Positions 1 through 8,316 of a DNA stretch of 64,000 bases are shown here, piece after piece. The notes beneath the pieces are model-generated. The model had not been told where the DNA came from. It saw nothing but the letters and a program-made list of their open reading frames with translations, and did no database searches. The DNA comes from Pirellulaceae bacterium (GTDB lineage: Bacteria > Planctomycetota > Planctomycetia > Pirellulales > Pirellulaceae): contig JAHBXS010000006.1 of the NCBI GenBank assembly GCA_019636375.1, positions 24,416-88,415 on the forward strand, written 5' to 3'. The position numbers were made by a program, and so were the translations under genes. Positions within the stretch are counted from its first letter, which is position 1; every line of letters begins with the position of its first letter.

Positions 1-266
1 TCTCGAACGCTTCATTAGTTGATGGACATACGGCGACCGTTGGGTTCGCCAAGCACCCTGTCTTTCTCGCCTATAAACTTCAATAGCCAACAATTTTGTC
101 TTTTTGGAAACTTTTCCGCATTTTCCGCAGATGAAATTTGCTTGGGGAGTGAAGTAGATTCTGAGCAGCTTGGTCGGCGATCGGTCAAGCTAAACAGACT
201 ATGAGCACACCAGGCAATTTCTAACCGTTGGCCGTTTGAAATGCCCAGCGACGAGGACACCCAATT
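1..266. other. Left-edge non-coding segment
   Basis: I see no convincing gene here. Short ORFs on both strands lack a ribosome binding site and recognisable composition. The last 20 bases carry the GAGG-type site that serves the PEP-CTERM gene starting at 267. Confidence 0.5.
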
Positions 267-2525
267 ATGACTATTTCCGGACAGTTAATGCGTCTAATCT
301 ATGATTTTCTTCGCGAGTGTCGGCGGCCCCGTTCAAAAAAAATTACTGCGATTCGAATTCCAGCAGATTCTGAGAACCGCGGTGTTATCGGCAAGCTCGG
401 GTTCGCACTGGCGATATTTGTTTCCATTTTCCAAACCAACCTGCTGGATGCTCAAGATCGCAACTGGTCGAACGGAACCAACATCAACCCTTGGTATGAC
501 GTGGGGTCAAACTGGATTGGCGGCAATTTTCCAAATTCGACCGAGACCGCAGTTTTTGGGCTGCCAGGCAACTATCAGGTTTGGTGGGATTCTAACACAG
601 CATCCATTGCACCCAGTGTTGGTCGCGTGCGTATAACATCAGGGACCGTTAATTTCCTGAATCAAAGCACACTGCCAACTCAACATCTTTTCACAATTAA
701 CCTTGGTAACCAGCATGATGGCTTCCAATTGAACTCGTCCGCTTTGCGCGTGAATGGAATACACATGAGGAGTCTCGTTGGTGGATCACTTACGTCTGGA
801 GTCGACCTTTCCTACCTGATGGTGGATGGTGCTCATACGTCCGGAACCAAAGTGTCATTCCTGGGAAATGGCTTGCGAGTCAACTCGGGAAATGTCGATG
901 TCTTGGCAGGCGGGGTTTTGGAGACTGCTTCTACTCAATATCAGCAGGGTTTCTTGAATGTTTCAGGAAACGGTTCCACCTGGAATGCGGGTTCTGTGAC
1001 CTTGGGAACAACTGGAGGCGGCGGAACAACAAGCAATATTACAGTTCAGAACGGTGGAACGATGAATTCAAGCAGTGTGACCGTTTTTGGGCCAGGCATG
1101 GGGAGTACGATTCATGTAGCCGGAGTGAACTCGGGACTGACAAACTCCGGTGTGTTTAACGTCGCGAATGGAAGAATCATCGTTGAGAATCATGGCGAAG
1201 TAAATTCGTCAAGTGTGATGCTGGGAACCAACGGCACAGGTCGCGCAATCGTGAACAGCGAAGGTTCGTTGAATATATATGGCAATTTGAACCTGGGGAG
1301 TGTATCCGGCACTGCAGGGATCGTCGAAATTGGTGGCAACGGAGTCGTGAACGTCACCGGTAACACCACGATCACGGCGAGCAGCGAAGTCGTACTTGAT
1401 GGCGGCCGTTTTGAATTTGGAACCATGGACATGGCTGGCATGAGCCGCATCTCTGGGACCAGCGGCTCGCTGGCGGGAACCATTAATCATACAGGCTACA
1501 CCAATGTCGCCTCGCTTACTGCGTTTCAAGGCTCAAGCCTTGTCATGACTGATGTGATTCACTGGAACTCTGGTGGACTGTATGGCAATGCAGCTCTCGG
1601 CAATAGTATCGTCAACACGTCGAGCGGCGAAGTCGAGACGTTAGGAAACGAAAGGATGCGTTTTGCGGGTTCAGGAACTAACGCAGGTCGTATGAACATC
1701 TTCGGGGGACAACTTCGGTTTGGAATGCACTTCTATAACGCGCCCACCGCCGAATTAAACAATTTCGGTCATACGTTCTCGGCGAGTCAAGTCTGGAACG
1801 CCGCAGGAGGCATGATTTCCGGTCGTGGCCAGTTCATGGCGGCCAACGGATGGACAAATTTGGGTGTGATGGCGTTTAGTAATGGCACCACCGATATTCA
1901 TGGCAATGTCATCAACCAAATGGGCGGAAAAATTATCACGAGCGGTAACGGTACGACGACGTTTTACGGGGACGTTATTCACAATGGCAGTGAAATCAGA
2001 ACATCGGCCGGCAGCTCGACCGTTTTCTTCGGGGGGTTGACTGGATCGGGAGCATTGACGGGCTCAGGTTCTGTATTTGTTGAAGGTGACTTGCGTCCCG
2101 GAAATAGTCCTGGAACCATAAGCTTTGGCGGCAATTTGATTTTATCGTCCTCAGCAATGACCACAATCGAGTTGGGAGGTATTGATTTTGAAAAATATGA
2201 CCGACTACTCGTCTCGGGCGACCTGTTCTTGGATAATAGTCAATTGAATGTCGAATTGTGGGACGGCTTTACACTGGGTAACAACATGGAGTTTTTGATC
2301 GCAGAAATTGGTGGTAATCGTTTCGGAACGTTTGCGAGCCTATCCGAAGGTGCTTTGGTCGGGAGATTTGGAGGACATGATCTGTTCATTACTTACAACG
2401 CTGGGGTTGGCAACGGGATTGCTCTGTTCACAGGTGTTCCCGAACCTTCAGCAGCAGTCCTAGTAGCCATCCTCGCCACTTCGTTCTGTTTCAGACGCCG
2501 AAGAGAAACTTCATTCCAGGGATAA
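267..2525 (+). CDS. PEP-CTERM autotransporter-like surface protein
   Basis: This 752-residue secreted protein probably sits at the cell surface or in exopolysaccharide. The N-terminus has a long basic region of about 43 residues, then a hydrophobic signal segment (GFALAIFVSIF) ending near DAQ. The body is rich in Gly, Ser, Thr and Asn and carries repeated beta-strand units of the type xGxVNVTGN and GTTTFYG, as in autotransporter passenger or pectin-lyase-like beta-helices. The C-terminus has the PEP-CTERM signal: VPEPSAA, a hydrophobic helix (VLVAILATSFCF), then an Arg cluster (RRRR). In known systems this tail is processed by exosortase; no exosortase gene lies in this window. GAGG lies about 10 bases upstream of the ATG. 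The gene is monocistronic. Its function beyond surface display cannot be read from the sequence. Confidence 0.88.
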   Translation: MTISGQLMRLIYDFLRECRRPRSKKITAIRIPADSENRGVIGKLGFALAIFVSIFQTNLLDAQDRNWSNGTNINPWYDVGSNWIGGNFPNSTETAVFGLPGNYQVWWDSNTASIAPSVGRVRITSGTVNFLNQSTLPTQHLFTINLGNQHDGFQLNSSALRVNGIHMRSLVGGSLTSGVDLSYLMVDGAHTSGTKVSFLGNGLRVNSGNVDVLAGGVLETASTQYQQGFLNVSGNGSTWNAGSVTLGTTGGGGTTSNITVQNGGTMNSSSVTVFGPGMGSTIHVAGVNSGLTNSGVFNVANGRIIVENHGEVNSSSVMLGTNGTGRAIVNSEGSLNIYGNLNLGSVSGTAGIVEIGGNGVVNVTGNTTITASSEVVLDGGRFEFGTMDMAGMSRISGTSGSLAGTINHTGYTNVASLTAFQGSSLVMTDVIHWNSGGLYGNAALGNSIVNTSSGEVETLGNERMRFAGSGTNAGRMNIFGGQLRFGMHFYNAPTAELNNFGHTFSASQVWNAAGGMISGRGQFMAANGWTNLGVMAFSNGTTDIHGNVINQMGGKIITSGNGTTTFYGDVIHNGSEIRTSAGSSTVFFGGLTGSGALTGSGSVFVEGDLRPGNSPGTISFGGNLILSSSAMTTIELGGIDFEKYDRLLVSGDLFLDNSQLNVELWDGFTLGNNMEFLIAEIGGNRFGTFASLSEGALVGRFGGHDLFITYNAGVGNGIALFTGVPEPSAAVLVAILATSFCFRRRRETSFQG

Positions 2526-2545
2526 TTTCGAAAATTTTCCAGTTT

Positions 2546-2578
2546 AAAAAAGAAAAAAAGAAAAAAAAAGAAAAAGGA
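2546..2578 (+). repeat. Polypurine A/G tract
   Basis: A run of about 33 bases made only of A and G (blocks of 4-9 A separated by single G) lies just after the PEP-CTERM gene. It could be slippage-prone. No terminator stem precedes it. Confidence 0.6.
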
Positions 2579-2623
2579 CAGGCGTTACCTTGATAGGCCG
2601 GTTGCGTGGCGTCAGGCTGATTT

Positions 2624-3081
2624 GTGAATCGCACTGAAATTGGAGACTTTGTCGTGACCGGTGCCCGTAACCAGCTCGTATGTGGCGAAGGGTTCGAGCG
2701 TCGCAAAGCTTGGATCGAAGAGCGACTAGAACTGCTGGCGGGTGTCGTCTGGATCCGGGGGTTGCCGAAAGCTGGACGGACGAAGAAGTCATCCGACGCT
2801 GGATTGCCGTCTATCCACCCCGGACGCTGGATGTTGACGATCCGAAAGTGGTTCAGATGTGAGTGGACCACGAGTGCTAGGACGCGAACAAAGTTGCCCG
2901 TTACCGGGAGCGGTTGGGGACGAGCGCGGAGTTCTGGGAATCGCCAATGAAGAAACTCCTGGGCAAGTCGCGATTGCTGGGAAGCTACTTTGCCACTCGC
3001 AGCGATCGGTTGAAAGAGATCGCCACGCGCCGAGGCGTGCATCATGTGGACAACCCGGTGGGCGGGTTGGCATCGGGATAA
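2624..3081 (+). pseudogene. Remnant of IS200-like / RAYT-type transposase
   Basis: Pieces of a planctomycete transposase (IS200-like, REP-associated tyrosine type) can be read across two frames. Frame 2 from 2624 gives an N-terminal piece with FERRKAWIEERLELLAG. After a shift near 2745, frame 1 continues with ESWTDEEVIRRW, which in intact relatives follows the HxH catalytic segment. That segment (SNHxH) is missing here, so part of the gene is deleted. Frame 1 then meets stops at 2860 and 2878, and continues as a C-terminal piece ending at the TAA at 3081. The match to the family is from memory of conserved strings and not from a search. The gene cannot give a working enzyme. Confidence 0.6.
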
Positions 3082-3264
3082 CTTAGGTCGTCTCGTCCAT
3101 CATTTGAGATCAAATTCTGGCAGCCCGTTTCACCGCTGCGCATCTGGCTAGCTTTTCACAGCCATTCAGGCACAAATCAGTCCAGATTCCACACTTCCCG
3201 CTAGGCATCCACGTCTCTCGCCTCGATTCAGCCAACGTTTTCCGGCAAACGCTGAAAACAGCCA

Positions 3265-3320
3265 CATTAAAATAATGCATTAAAATAATGCATGTCCTTT
3301 TCTTGTGTCTTTTCTTGTGT
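3265..3320. repeat. Two adjacent short tandem duplications
   Basis: A 13-base unit (CATTAAAATAATG) occurs twice in direct contact at 3265-3290. Six bases later a 12-base unit (CTTTTCTTGTGT) occurs twice at 3297-3320. Both are exact. They lie just downstream of the minus-strand secreted-protein gene that ends at 3330. Confidence 0.9.
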
Positions 3321-3329
3321 CCTGATTTA

Positions 3330-4472
3330 TTAGTCTTTTTGGCCAGACGTATTCTTGTTGTGTATGAGTTCTAAATATCTTCGTTTGGTTTCCTCCATTT
3401 TAAGAACTGGGAAATCATCTGGCATTGGCAGATGGTCATAGTTTCCAGTCGTTGGATTGTTAATCAGCGCGTTTTTTGCATCGAATTTCTCTAGCCGGTA
3501 ACAAAATCGAAATACTCTCATCGAGAATTCTCGGTCTCTTTCGCTTCCCGAAAACAAACACCGCTTGATTAGGCCATCATGCGTTACACCCATCATTCCA
3601 TTTCCGCCAGTGTATCCGATTTTCTCAAAAAATTTGCGTTGAATTTCAAATTCGTCGTCGTCTTCACAATTTTTCCCAAGAAGATAACAGTTAGTGTCAA
3701 TGGGCGGATTATCAGTCAATACCCAAATATCCATTGAGTGTGCATTTGGCCATTTTTCCGGACTGTATTCAAACATTTTGATTACGACTGGTGATTGAGG
3801 TTGAAACTGCGGATCCCGCTTGAGAATCGCTTTGATTTCCTCTTCAACGAGAGCCTTTTGCGCCTTGGTCCATCCCTCCCGCAAATCCCACATGGATTGA
3901 TTTTCTCGTTCAATGATAAATTTCCAGTATTCCTCTCTTTTCGTTTGCCACTTACTGGGGACTACAATTGCGGAAGGGTAAACGAGGGGGATGTTTTCCT
4001 GATCAATCACCGCGATACCAATACGCCACAGCGGGAATTCAGATTTTAACAGTTCACGAATCAACTCGCAGTTGGCTTGATTGATTTGACGATTGTCGTA
4101 AAAGGCTAGGGCTAACGTGCGACCGCTTACTTGCCATGTTGTTATGTTTGAACTGCTTTCAATGTCAGCCGCTTTAGGGGGCTCAAACGTTTCTGACAAA
4201 CTGTCCAGTCTCGTCATGAGCCTTGTCATCTCAGGGAATGAAAACGGCGGCACTTCATTTTCCGAAACCGAGAAATGAAACTCTCGCTTTTTGGACTCGG
4301 TTAAATTTTTTCCTCGGTAAATTTCACGGTATGGAATGTTGTAATATCCAGTAAACTGGTCTACCGCAGGATTTTCCGGCACTTGCTTTTCCTGAGCCAT
4401 CATGAAACCGTCTTGGTTAACAACAAAAATAAAAAAAAACGCACAAAACACGCCACCACATTGAATCCTCAT
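3330..4472 (-). CDS. Secreted protein of unknown function
   Basis: This 380-residue protein has no family I recognise. I chose the ATG at 4472 because it gives a clear signal peptide (MRIQCGG, then CAFFFIFVV, cleavage near MAQ). The longer frame opens with TTG at 4583 and would bury the signal segment. The mature part is mixed polar, has no further membrane helix, and contains several Trp and Cys residues (for example CYLLGKNCEDD). It may be periplasmic. It stands alone, with transposase debris downstream and a small doubtful ORF upstream. Confidence 0.65.
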   Translation of the reverse strand: MRIQCGGVFCAFFFIFVVNQDGFMMAQEKQVPENPAVDQFTGYYNIPYREIYRGKNLTESKKREFHFSVSENEVPPFSFPEMTRLMTRLDSLSETFEPPKAADIESSSNITTWQVSGRTLALAFYDNRQINQANCELIRELLKSEFPLWRIGIAVIDQENIPLVYPSAIVVPSKWQTKREEYWKFIIERENQSMWDLREGWTKAQKALVEEEIKAILKRDPQFQPQSPVVIKMFEYSPEKWPNAHSMDIWVLTDNPPIDTNCYLLGKNCEDDDEFEIQRKFFEKIGYTGGNGMMGVTHDGLIKRCLFSGSERDREFSMRVFRFCYRLEKFDAKNALINNPTTGNYDHLPMPDDFPVLKMEETKRRYLELIHNKNTSGQKD

Positions 4473-4638
4473 TGCACTTGGGGCCACCCCTATCACTTGC
4501 CAATTATCGAGATTGTTCGTTGGAGTTAAAGCAAGCATCGTGAGAAACTGTCCGATCGGACGGGTAATCCGCAAATAACCCAACTTGGGAGGTTGCGGCC
4601 CAAGCCCCGGGTAAAGGGCTTTCTATTTTCGGACTCAC

Positions 4639-4875
4639 TCATAAAACATCATCCGTTAATCCTCCAATTGTTGTCAAGCCTCTGCTGTCGAGTGTTGCAA
4701 ATCCAGGAGCATAAACCTTGACTATCGCGTCAAACCAATAGAGAGTTTTCATTGCCTCAGCCTTGCGATCCCTGTCGCAGAGTGATCCGAGCCATAGTTC
4801 TGGATCGAGATTCGTGTTGTTTATAATGGTGTCACTAATTGCACGGAGTGCGTGCTGGATAGCATGATTTTGCAA
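4639..4875 (-). CDS. Small ORF, possibly a gene remnant
   Basis: A 78-codon frame opens with TTG, and no ATG is available near its start. The product is plausible in composition (DPELWLGSLCDRDRKAEAM, YWFDAIVKVYAPGF) but matches no family I know. It ends 166 bases upstream of the neighbouring secreted-protein ATG. It may be the surviving 3' part of a larger gene. I hold this loosely. Confidence 0.25.
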   Translation of the reverse strand: MQNHAIQHALRAISDTIINNTNLDPELWLGSLCDRDRKAEAMKTLYWFDAIVKVYAPGFATLDSRGLTTIGGLTDDVL

Positions 4876-4896
4876 AAGGTATTGTAGGCTTCGGCT

Positions 4897-6429
4897 CTAG
4901 CGGACTTCGAAGCTCAAGGGCGGGTCGAGGGTGGTTGTTTTGTTGCCTTCCAAGTCAGTGACGCTCAGATAGAGTCGATAAGTGCCCGGTGAATGCATCC
5001 CAACGGTAAGTGGAACGAACAGATAGAAATCGCGGCGATAGCCCCGAGCATGATCTTCAACGGTGGGAAACTCAATCTGTTGAACGATTTGATTTTCTCG
5101 GTCACAGATCACCAAGCTGGTTCTGAGGCGAGTCGTAAATTTTGTGTGGTTGTTCACCAACTCCTTGCGCGAGACGTGATTCTCGAGTTCGCAATAAATC
5201 AAAACGGATTGATCACGCTCGAAGACAGCTCGCTCCGTTTCGCGATATTGACCAAAACCCAAAACTTCCGTGCAAAATGTCGGGTTGCGAATCTTCAGGG
5301 TCGCTGTCGAGACCAATTTAAGTTCCGCCTCGCGCAGTTGAGTTAAAGCGGAGTAGGCTTGTTGACCTCGAAGCGCAACCGGCACTTCAGTTCCCTGTCG
5401 AAGAATCGCCTGAATCTCCTGCAGTTGCCGCTCCATCGTATTAGTCGAACTGAGGGCCCCCGTGTCTGTTTGCTCAAGCATTGAAATCATGCGTTCCCCA
5501 AGTTGCAATGCCTGTCGCCGTTGCTCGGGCAATGCATCATCCGATAGCTCCCGACAAATTAGGTTTCTTAGCTCGCTCAATTTCCTACAAAAGTCTGACG
5601 AGCCGTTATCCTGTAAACTTTCGTCGGTTTTCGATTTGCACTCAGATTGTTTTGAGCATACCTCAAGTAGTTGGCAGGACAATTGAGCCATCCAGGGAAG
5701 GGAAGTGGTGGTTGCGGACGTAGCACTTGAGGAAGCGGGCTCACGACGCAAGTCATTGGCAGAGGATTGTTTTGCGAGCGGAAGGGATTGCGTTATTTGA
5801 TCTCGCTCTGGTCGTTCAAAAACGGCTGGACTTACGAATGAATCGTGATGAGTCACGGTTGGAGTATCCCGGGACATCTCGGTTAGGGGGGGTAGGCTGG
5901 AATGTTGGTCGCGGATGGGCTCGCTAGCGATAATGGTTGGTGATTTGAGTTCAGCCAGAAGTTGATGATGAACTGCTGGTAGAGAATTTTCTTGGAGATT
6001 TTTCGCACCGGGCAAGGGCTGAAGCGGATGTTTTACAACTCCCGCCCGATTCACTTGGCGCGTGTCCGCTTCGTTAATTTTCCGATAGACCTCATCCCAA
6101 TAAATTGAGTCAGGCCAATCTGGAGATTGATACTCGGCGCGTTGGGGTTGTGGATTGTCGCGCTCATTCGCGGCAACGTCGCTCGATCGTGTTGGGGGGA
6201 TTGGCGTTGATGTTGGAGTCGAGGGTTGGCGTGTTCCAGTTCCTTGCGGTTGCGAGCGTGCTGGGTCGGCAGTCGCGATCACTGGGGCTCGAACCATCTC
6301 TTCTAGATTGGCTTTACTTATTGTCTTGCCAAGTGGGCGGGAAAGCGGTGTCGGACTCCAACTCGCACACCCGCTCGCCAGCACACTGGCCAAAATCGCC
6401 AGAATGAAATGTCGAAAGTGAACGGGCAT
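4897..6429 (-). CDS. Lipoprotein with C-terminal Ig-like domain
   Basis: This is a 510-residue predicted lipoprotein. The ATG at 6429 gives a short basic start, a hydrophobic stretch (FILAILASVL) and a lipobox ending ASGC at about residue 21. The frame is open further upstream only because it runs through the repeat element at 6.6 kb. Residues 30-300 are Pro-, Ser- and Thr-rich and probably disordered. The last 150 residues look folded, with beta-strands such as VLIYCELENHV and YRLYLSVTDLEGN typical of an Ig-like domain. I know of no named function. A role in envelope structure is only a guess. Confidence 0.72.
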   Translation of the reverse strand: MPVHFRHFILAILASVLASGCASWSPTPLSRPLGKTISKANLEEMVRAPVIATADPARSQPQGTGTRQPSTPTSTPIPPTRSSDVAANERDNPQPQRAEYQSPDWPDSIYWDEVYRKINEADTRQVNRAGVVKHPLQPLPGAKNLQENSLPAVHHQLLAELKSPTIIASEPIRDQHSSLPPLTEMSRDTPTVTHHDSFVSPAVFERPERDQITQSLPLAKQSSANDLRREPASSSATSATTTSLPWMAQLSCQLLEVCSKQSECKSKTDESLQDNGSSDFCRKLSELRNLICRELSDDALPEQRRQALQLGERMISMLEQTDTGALSSTNTMERQLQEIQAILRQGTEVPVALRGQQAYSALTQLREAELKLVSTATLKIRNPTFCTEVLGFGQYRETERAVFERDQSVLIYCELENHVSRKELVNNHTKFTTRLRTSLVICDRENQIVQQIEFPTVEDHARGYRRDFYLFVPLTVGMHSPGTYRLYLSVTDLEGNKTTTLDPPLSFEVR

Positions 6430-6598
6430 ATTGCACCTAGCCAAGGCAAAATCGCGGTTTTTCCATGAAACGGGCTGGGATATTAGCCCTTTCCAGCGTT
6501 CCCCACAAGACAAGCAGATTGGCGGCAAACAGCCGCTAGCAGATTTCGCGGCCGAAAACAAATCATGGGTTTTGCTGTGCTGTGGGTTTGCACGATGG
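6430..6598. other. Intergenic region
   Basis: This region upstream of the lipoprotein gene should hold its promoter, but no clear hexamer pair was identified. It runs into the inverted-repeat element that follows. Confidence 0.4.
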
Positions 6599-6827
6599 AG
6601 GAAATGCAAAGTGCAAAGTGCAAAATGCAAAGTGCAAAGTGCAGTTTTGCAATATCATCAGCCAATCAATCTTCACCGCAAGAACGAACGAGAACAAGGA
6701 AGCCACGCAACACAACCCAAAGTAAACCTGCCAGCGCGTCACACACCACATACATTTTACAATTTGCAATTTGCATTCAATTTGAATTTTGCACTTTGCA
6801 CTTTGCACTTTGCACTTTGCATTTTCC
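6599..6827. mobile_element. Element with inverted tandem heptamer arms (MITE-like)
   Basis: The left arm (6601-6643) is a tandem array of the heptamer GTGCAAA with one ATGCAAA variant. The right arm (6788-6827) is the same array in inverted orientation (TTTGCAC units ending in GCATTTTCC). About 145 bases of unique sequence lie between, ending in AATTTGCAATTTGCATTC. The arms are nearly perfect reverse complements over about 40 bases, so transcripts could form a long hairpin. No transposase is present, so it is best seen as a non-autonomous or repeat-derived element. It lies between the lipoprotein gene and holA. Confidence 0.75.
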
Positions 6828-6846
6828 TTGTATGCACGAGTTCCAT

Positions 6847-6867
6847 CCACGCTCTGCGCGAGCGTGG
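6847..6867. repeat. REP-like palindrome
   Basis: CCACGCT, a 7-base loop (CTGCGCG) and AGCGTGG form a perfect 7-bp stem just after the 3' end of holA, which runs on the minus strand. The same palindrome with the same loop and flank (CTACGG or CTACCG) occurs inverted at 17817-17837. It could act as a bidirectional terminator-like or REP-type element. Confidence 0.75.
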
Positions 6868-6887
6868 CTACGGTTTAGAAACAAAGC

Positions 6888-8006
6888 TTAGCTTTTTGTC
6901 GTCACCAAAGATGCGGCGAGACATTCGAGCAGGAGTCTTGCCCGGCTATCGCTCGAATGGGAGCCTTTGAGGGCTAAGTCACATTCGAGAAGCTGTGCCC
7001 CAAGTTGCTCAAGCCGCGCCCGGCCAATCCGCTTCAGATTGTGTTGAGCGCGGGGAACATCGTCTCCCCACGCCCGAAAACCGGCGGCCTTGACCGCCTC
7101 GGAGACATCGGGACGTGTTTGGTGCTGGCGCATTCGATCATAGACCTCTACAGCGCGCGGATATCGACGCAGAGACCAGGAAAGTTGACCGTACAGGGCC
7201 AAAGGATGCTCACCAGACTTGAGCAGACGATCAAGGAGTTCGAGCGAGACTCTGAGGTTGCCGTCGGCAATTGCATCGCTGGTCTCCCACATCGTTTTGG
7301 TTAACCAGCCTCCCACATGTTCGTTCACAAGCGATTCATCGATGGTCCCTCCTTGAGAAACATACAATGAAAGTTTAGCTAATTCGCAATCGATCCTTCC
7401 TAAATTAGATTCAGTCAATTCGCACAAGACCCGAGCCGCTTTTTGGTCGAGGGACAATTGGAAGTTACTCTTGGTATATTCCATCAACCAGCGGTATAGC
7501 CGGGCCGTATCAGTTGCAGATGAGCGCCCCTTCGTCACTTCGGGAAGGTTGCAGTTGACTTGAAGTCCATGTTGGTCGATAGACTTGTACAGGCGTGTAT
7601 TGCTGGGCCAACTATCGACAATCAACACCAAACTGCCAACCAAACGTTGTTGGGCGACGACATCCTCCAGTTTCTCGCGAAACTTCTTGACAAAATCCTC
7701 GGCGTCATCCAGGATCACCAGCTTGGTCCCACTTCCAAACAAGGAGGTCGTCATCAATTCGTCCATGATCACCGCCCAATCTGGAACCCCTTCCAAACGG
7801 GCGGTGGCAAACTCATCATCCTCGGTCGTGTGGGCTTGAAAATTCTGCAGAATCAGTCGCTTGAGAAATCGCTGGCCACCGAATAGGACGCTGACTCCCC
7901 GAGGCGGCGGCATCGCGCCACGTTGCAACAAATCGAAAGCGTGCAGGGTATTCCCTGCCTTGGTTTCCGAGGAGGATGATTCTGATTTAGGTTTAGATTT
8001 GGCCAT
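6888..8006 (-). CDS. holA: DNA polymerase III subunit delta
   Basis: HolA is the clamp-loader delta subunit, which opens the beta sliding clamp. The 372-residue product from the ATG at 8006 has the family layout: an N-terminal AAA-like domain with VSVLFGGQRFLKRL, LFGSGTKLVILDDAE and GSLVLIVDSWPSNTRLYK, then the middle and C-terminal helical domains (LTESNLGRIDCELAKLSLY, GEHPLALYGQLSWSLRR). As is usual for delta, the P-loop is not functional. A Ser- and Lys-rich stretch of about 20 residues precedes the domain. Upstream codons (8007-8099) extend the frame without support. Confidence 0.85.
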   Translation of the reverse strand: MAKSKPKSESSSSETKAGNTLHAFDLLQRGAMPPPRGVSVLFGGQRFLKRLILQNFQAHTTEDDEFATARLEGVPDWAVIMDELMTTSLFGSGTKLVILDDAEDFVKKFREKLEDVVAQQRLVGSLVLIVDSWPSNTRLYKSIDQHGLQVNCNLPEVTKGRSSATDTARLYRWLMEYTKSNFQLSLDQKAARVLCELTESNLGRIDCELAKLSLYVSQGGTIDESLVNEHVGGWLTKTMWETSDAIADGNLRVSLELLDRLLKSGEHPLALYGQLSWSLRRYPRAVEVYDRMRQHQTRPDVSEAVKAAGFRAWGDDVPRAQHNLKRIGRARLEQLGAQLLECDLALKGSHSSDSRARLLLECLAASLVTTKS

Positions 8007-8316
8007 CTTAAAATCGGAATCTAATTCAAAATTTCGATGTTGGCAACGGGTTGGCGACAAACACGTCTTGACTCGCCTTGCACAAGCCAGCAAGGCCATC
8101 GAATCCGCTCGAAATTATGTTAAACTTAGGGTGTTTCGAGTCCGTGAACGGTGGCGACCCTGGTGGTAAATTCGACAGTTTAGCTTGTCCAAACTGCCTT
8201 GGCCTTCCACGAGGCTGGGGGGTTCTATACCACCTTTCGCACCAATTTTACCAACTTTCGAGCTTTTCGTTTCGTAGCAGTAGAATACTGACAGCATTAA
8301 CCGAACTTTTATTGAA
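8007..8316. other. Intergenic region between holA and pgi
   Basis: This is the divergent promoter region for holA and pgi. It contains the potentially structured segment at 8162-8234 described separately. No protein gene is supported. Confidence 0.5.
8162..8234 (+). ncRNA. Candidate structured leader element upstream of pgi
   Basis: A 73-base segment is closed by a perfect 7-bp stem (GGTGGTA 8162-8168 with TACCACC 8228-8234). Inside are a 6-bp hairpin CAGTTT/AAACTG (8176-8181 and 8191-8196) and a second possible hairpin GGCC/GGCT (8201-8204 and 8213-8216, one G-U pair). This makes a multi-branched fold 83 bases before the pgi ATG. It resembles a tRNA in size, but it has no T-arm and no fitting anticodon arm, so it is not a tRNA gene. 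It could be a regulatory leader or a chance fold. Confidence 0.3.

Noticed and set aside
6599..6827. CRISPR array
   Set aside because: The repeat unit is only 7 bases without spacers, and no cas genes are near.
6431..6970. 179-codon ORF across the heptamer element
   Set aside because: It runs through tandem repeats (strings such as KCKVQSAKCKVQSA) and has no start site or family.
8160..8250. tRNA gene before pgi
   Set aside because: The size and 7-bp closing stem suggest it, but there is no T-arm at the right place, no proper anticodon loop and the CCA does not fit the stem.
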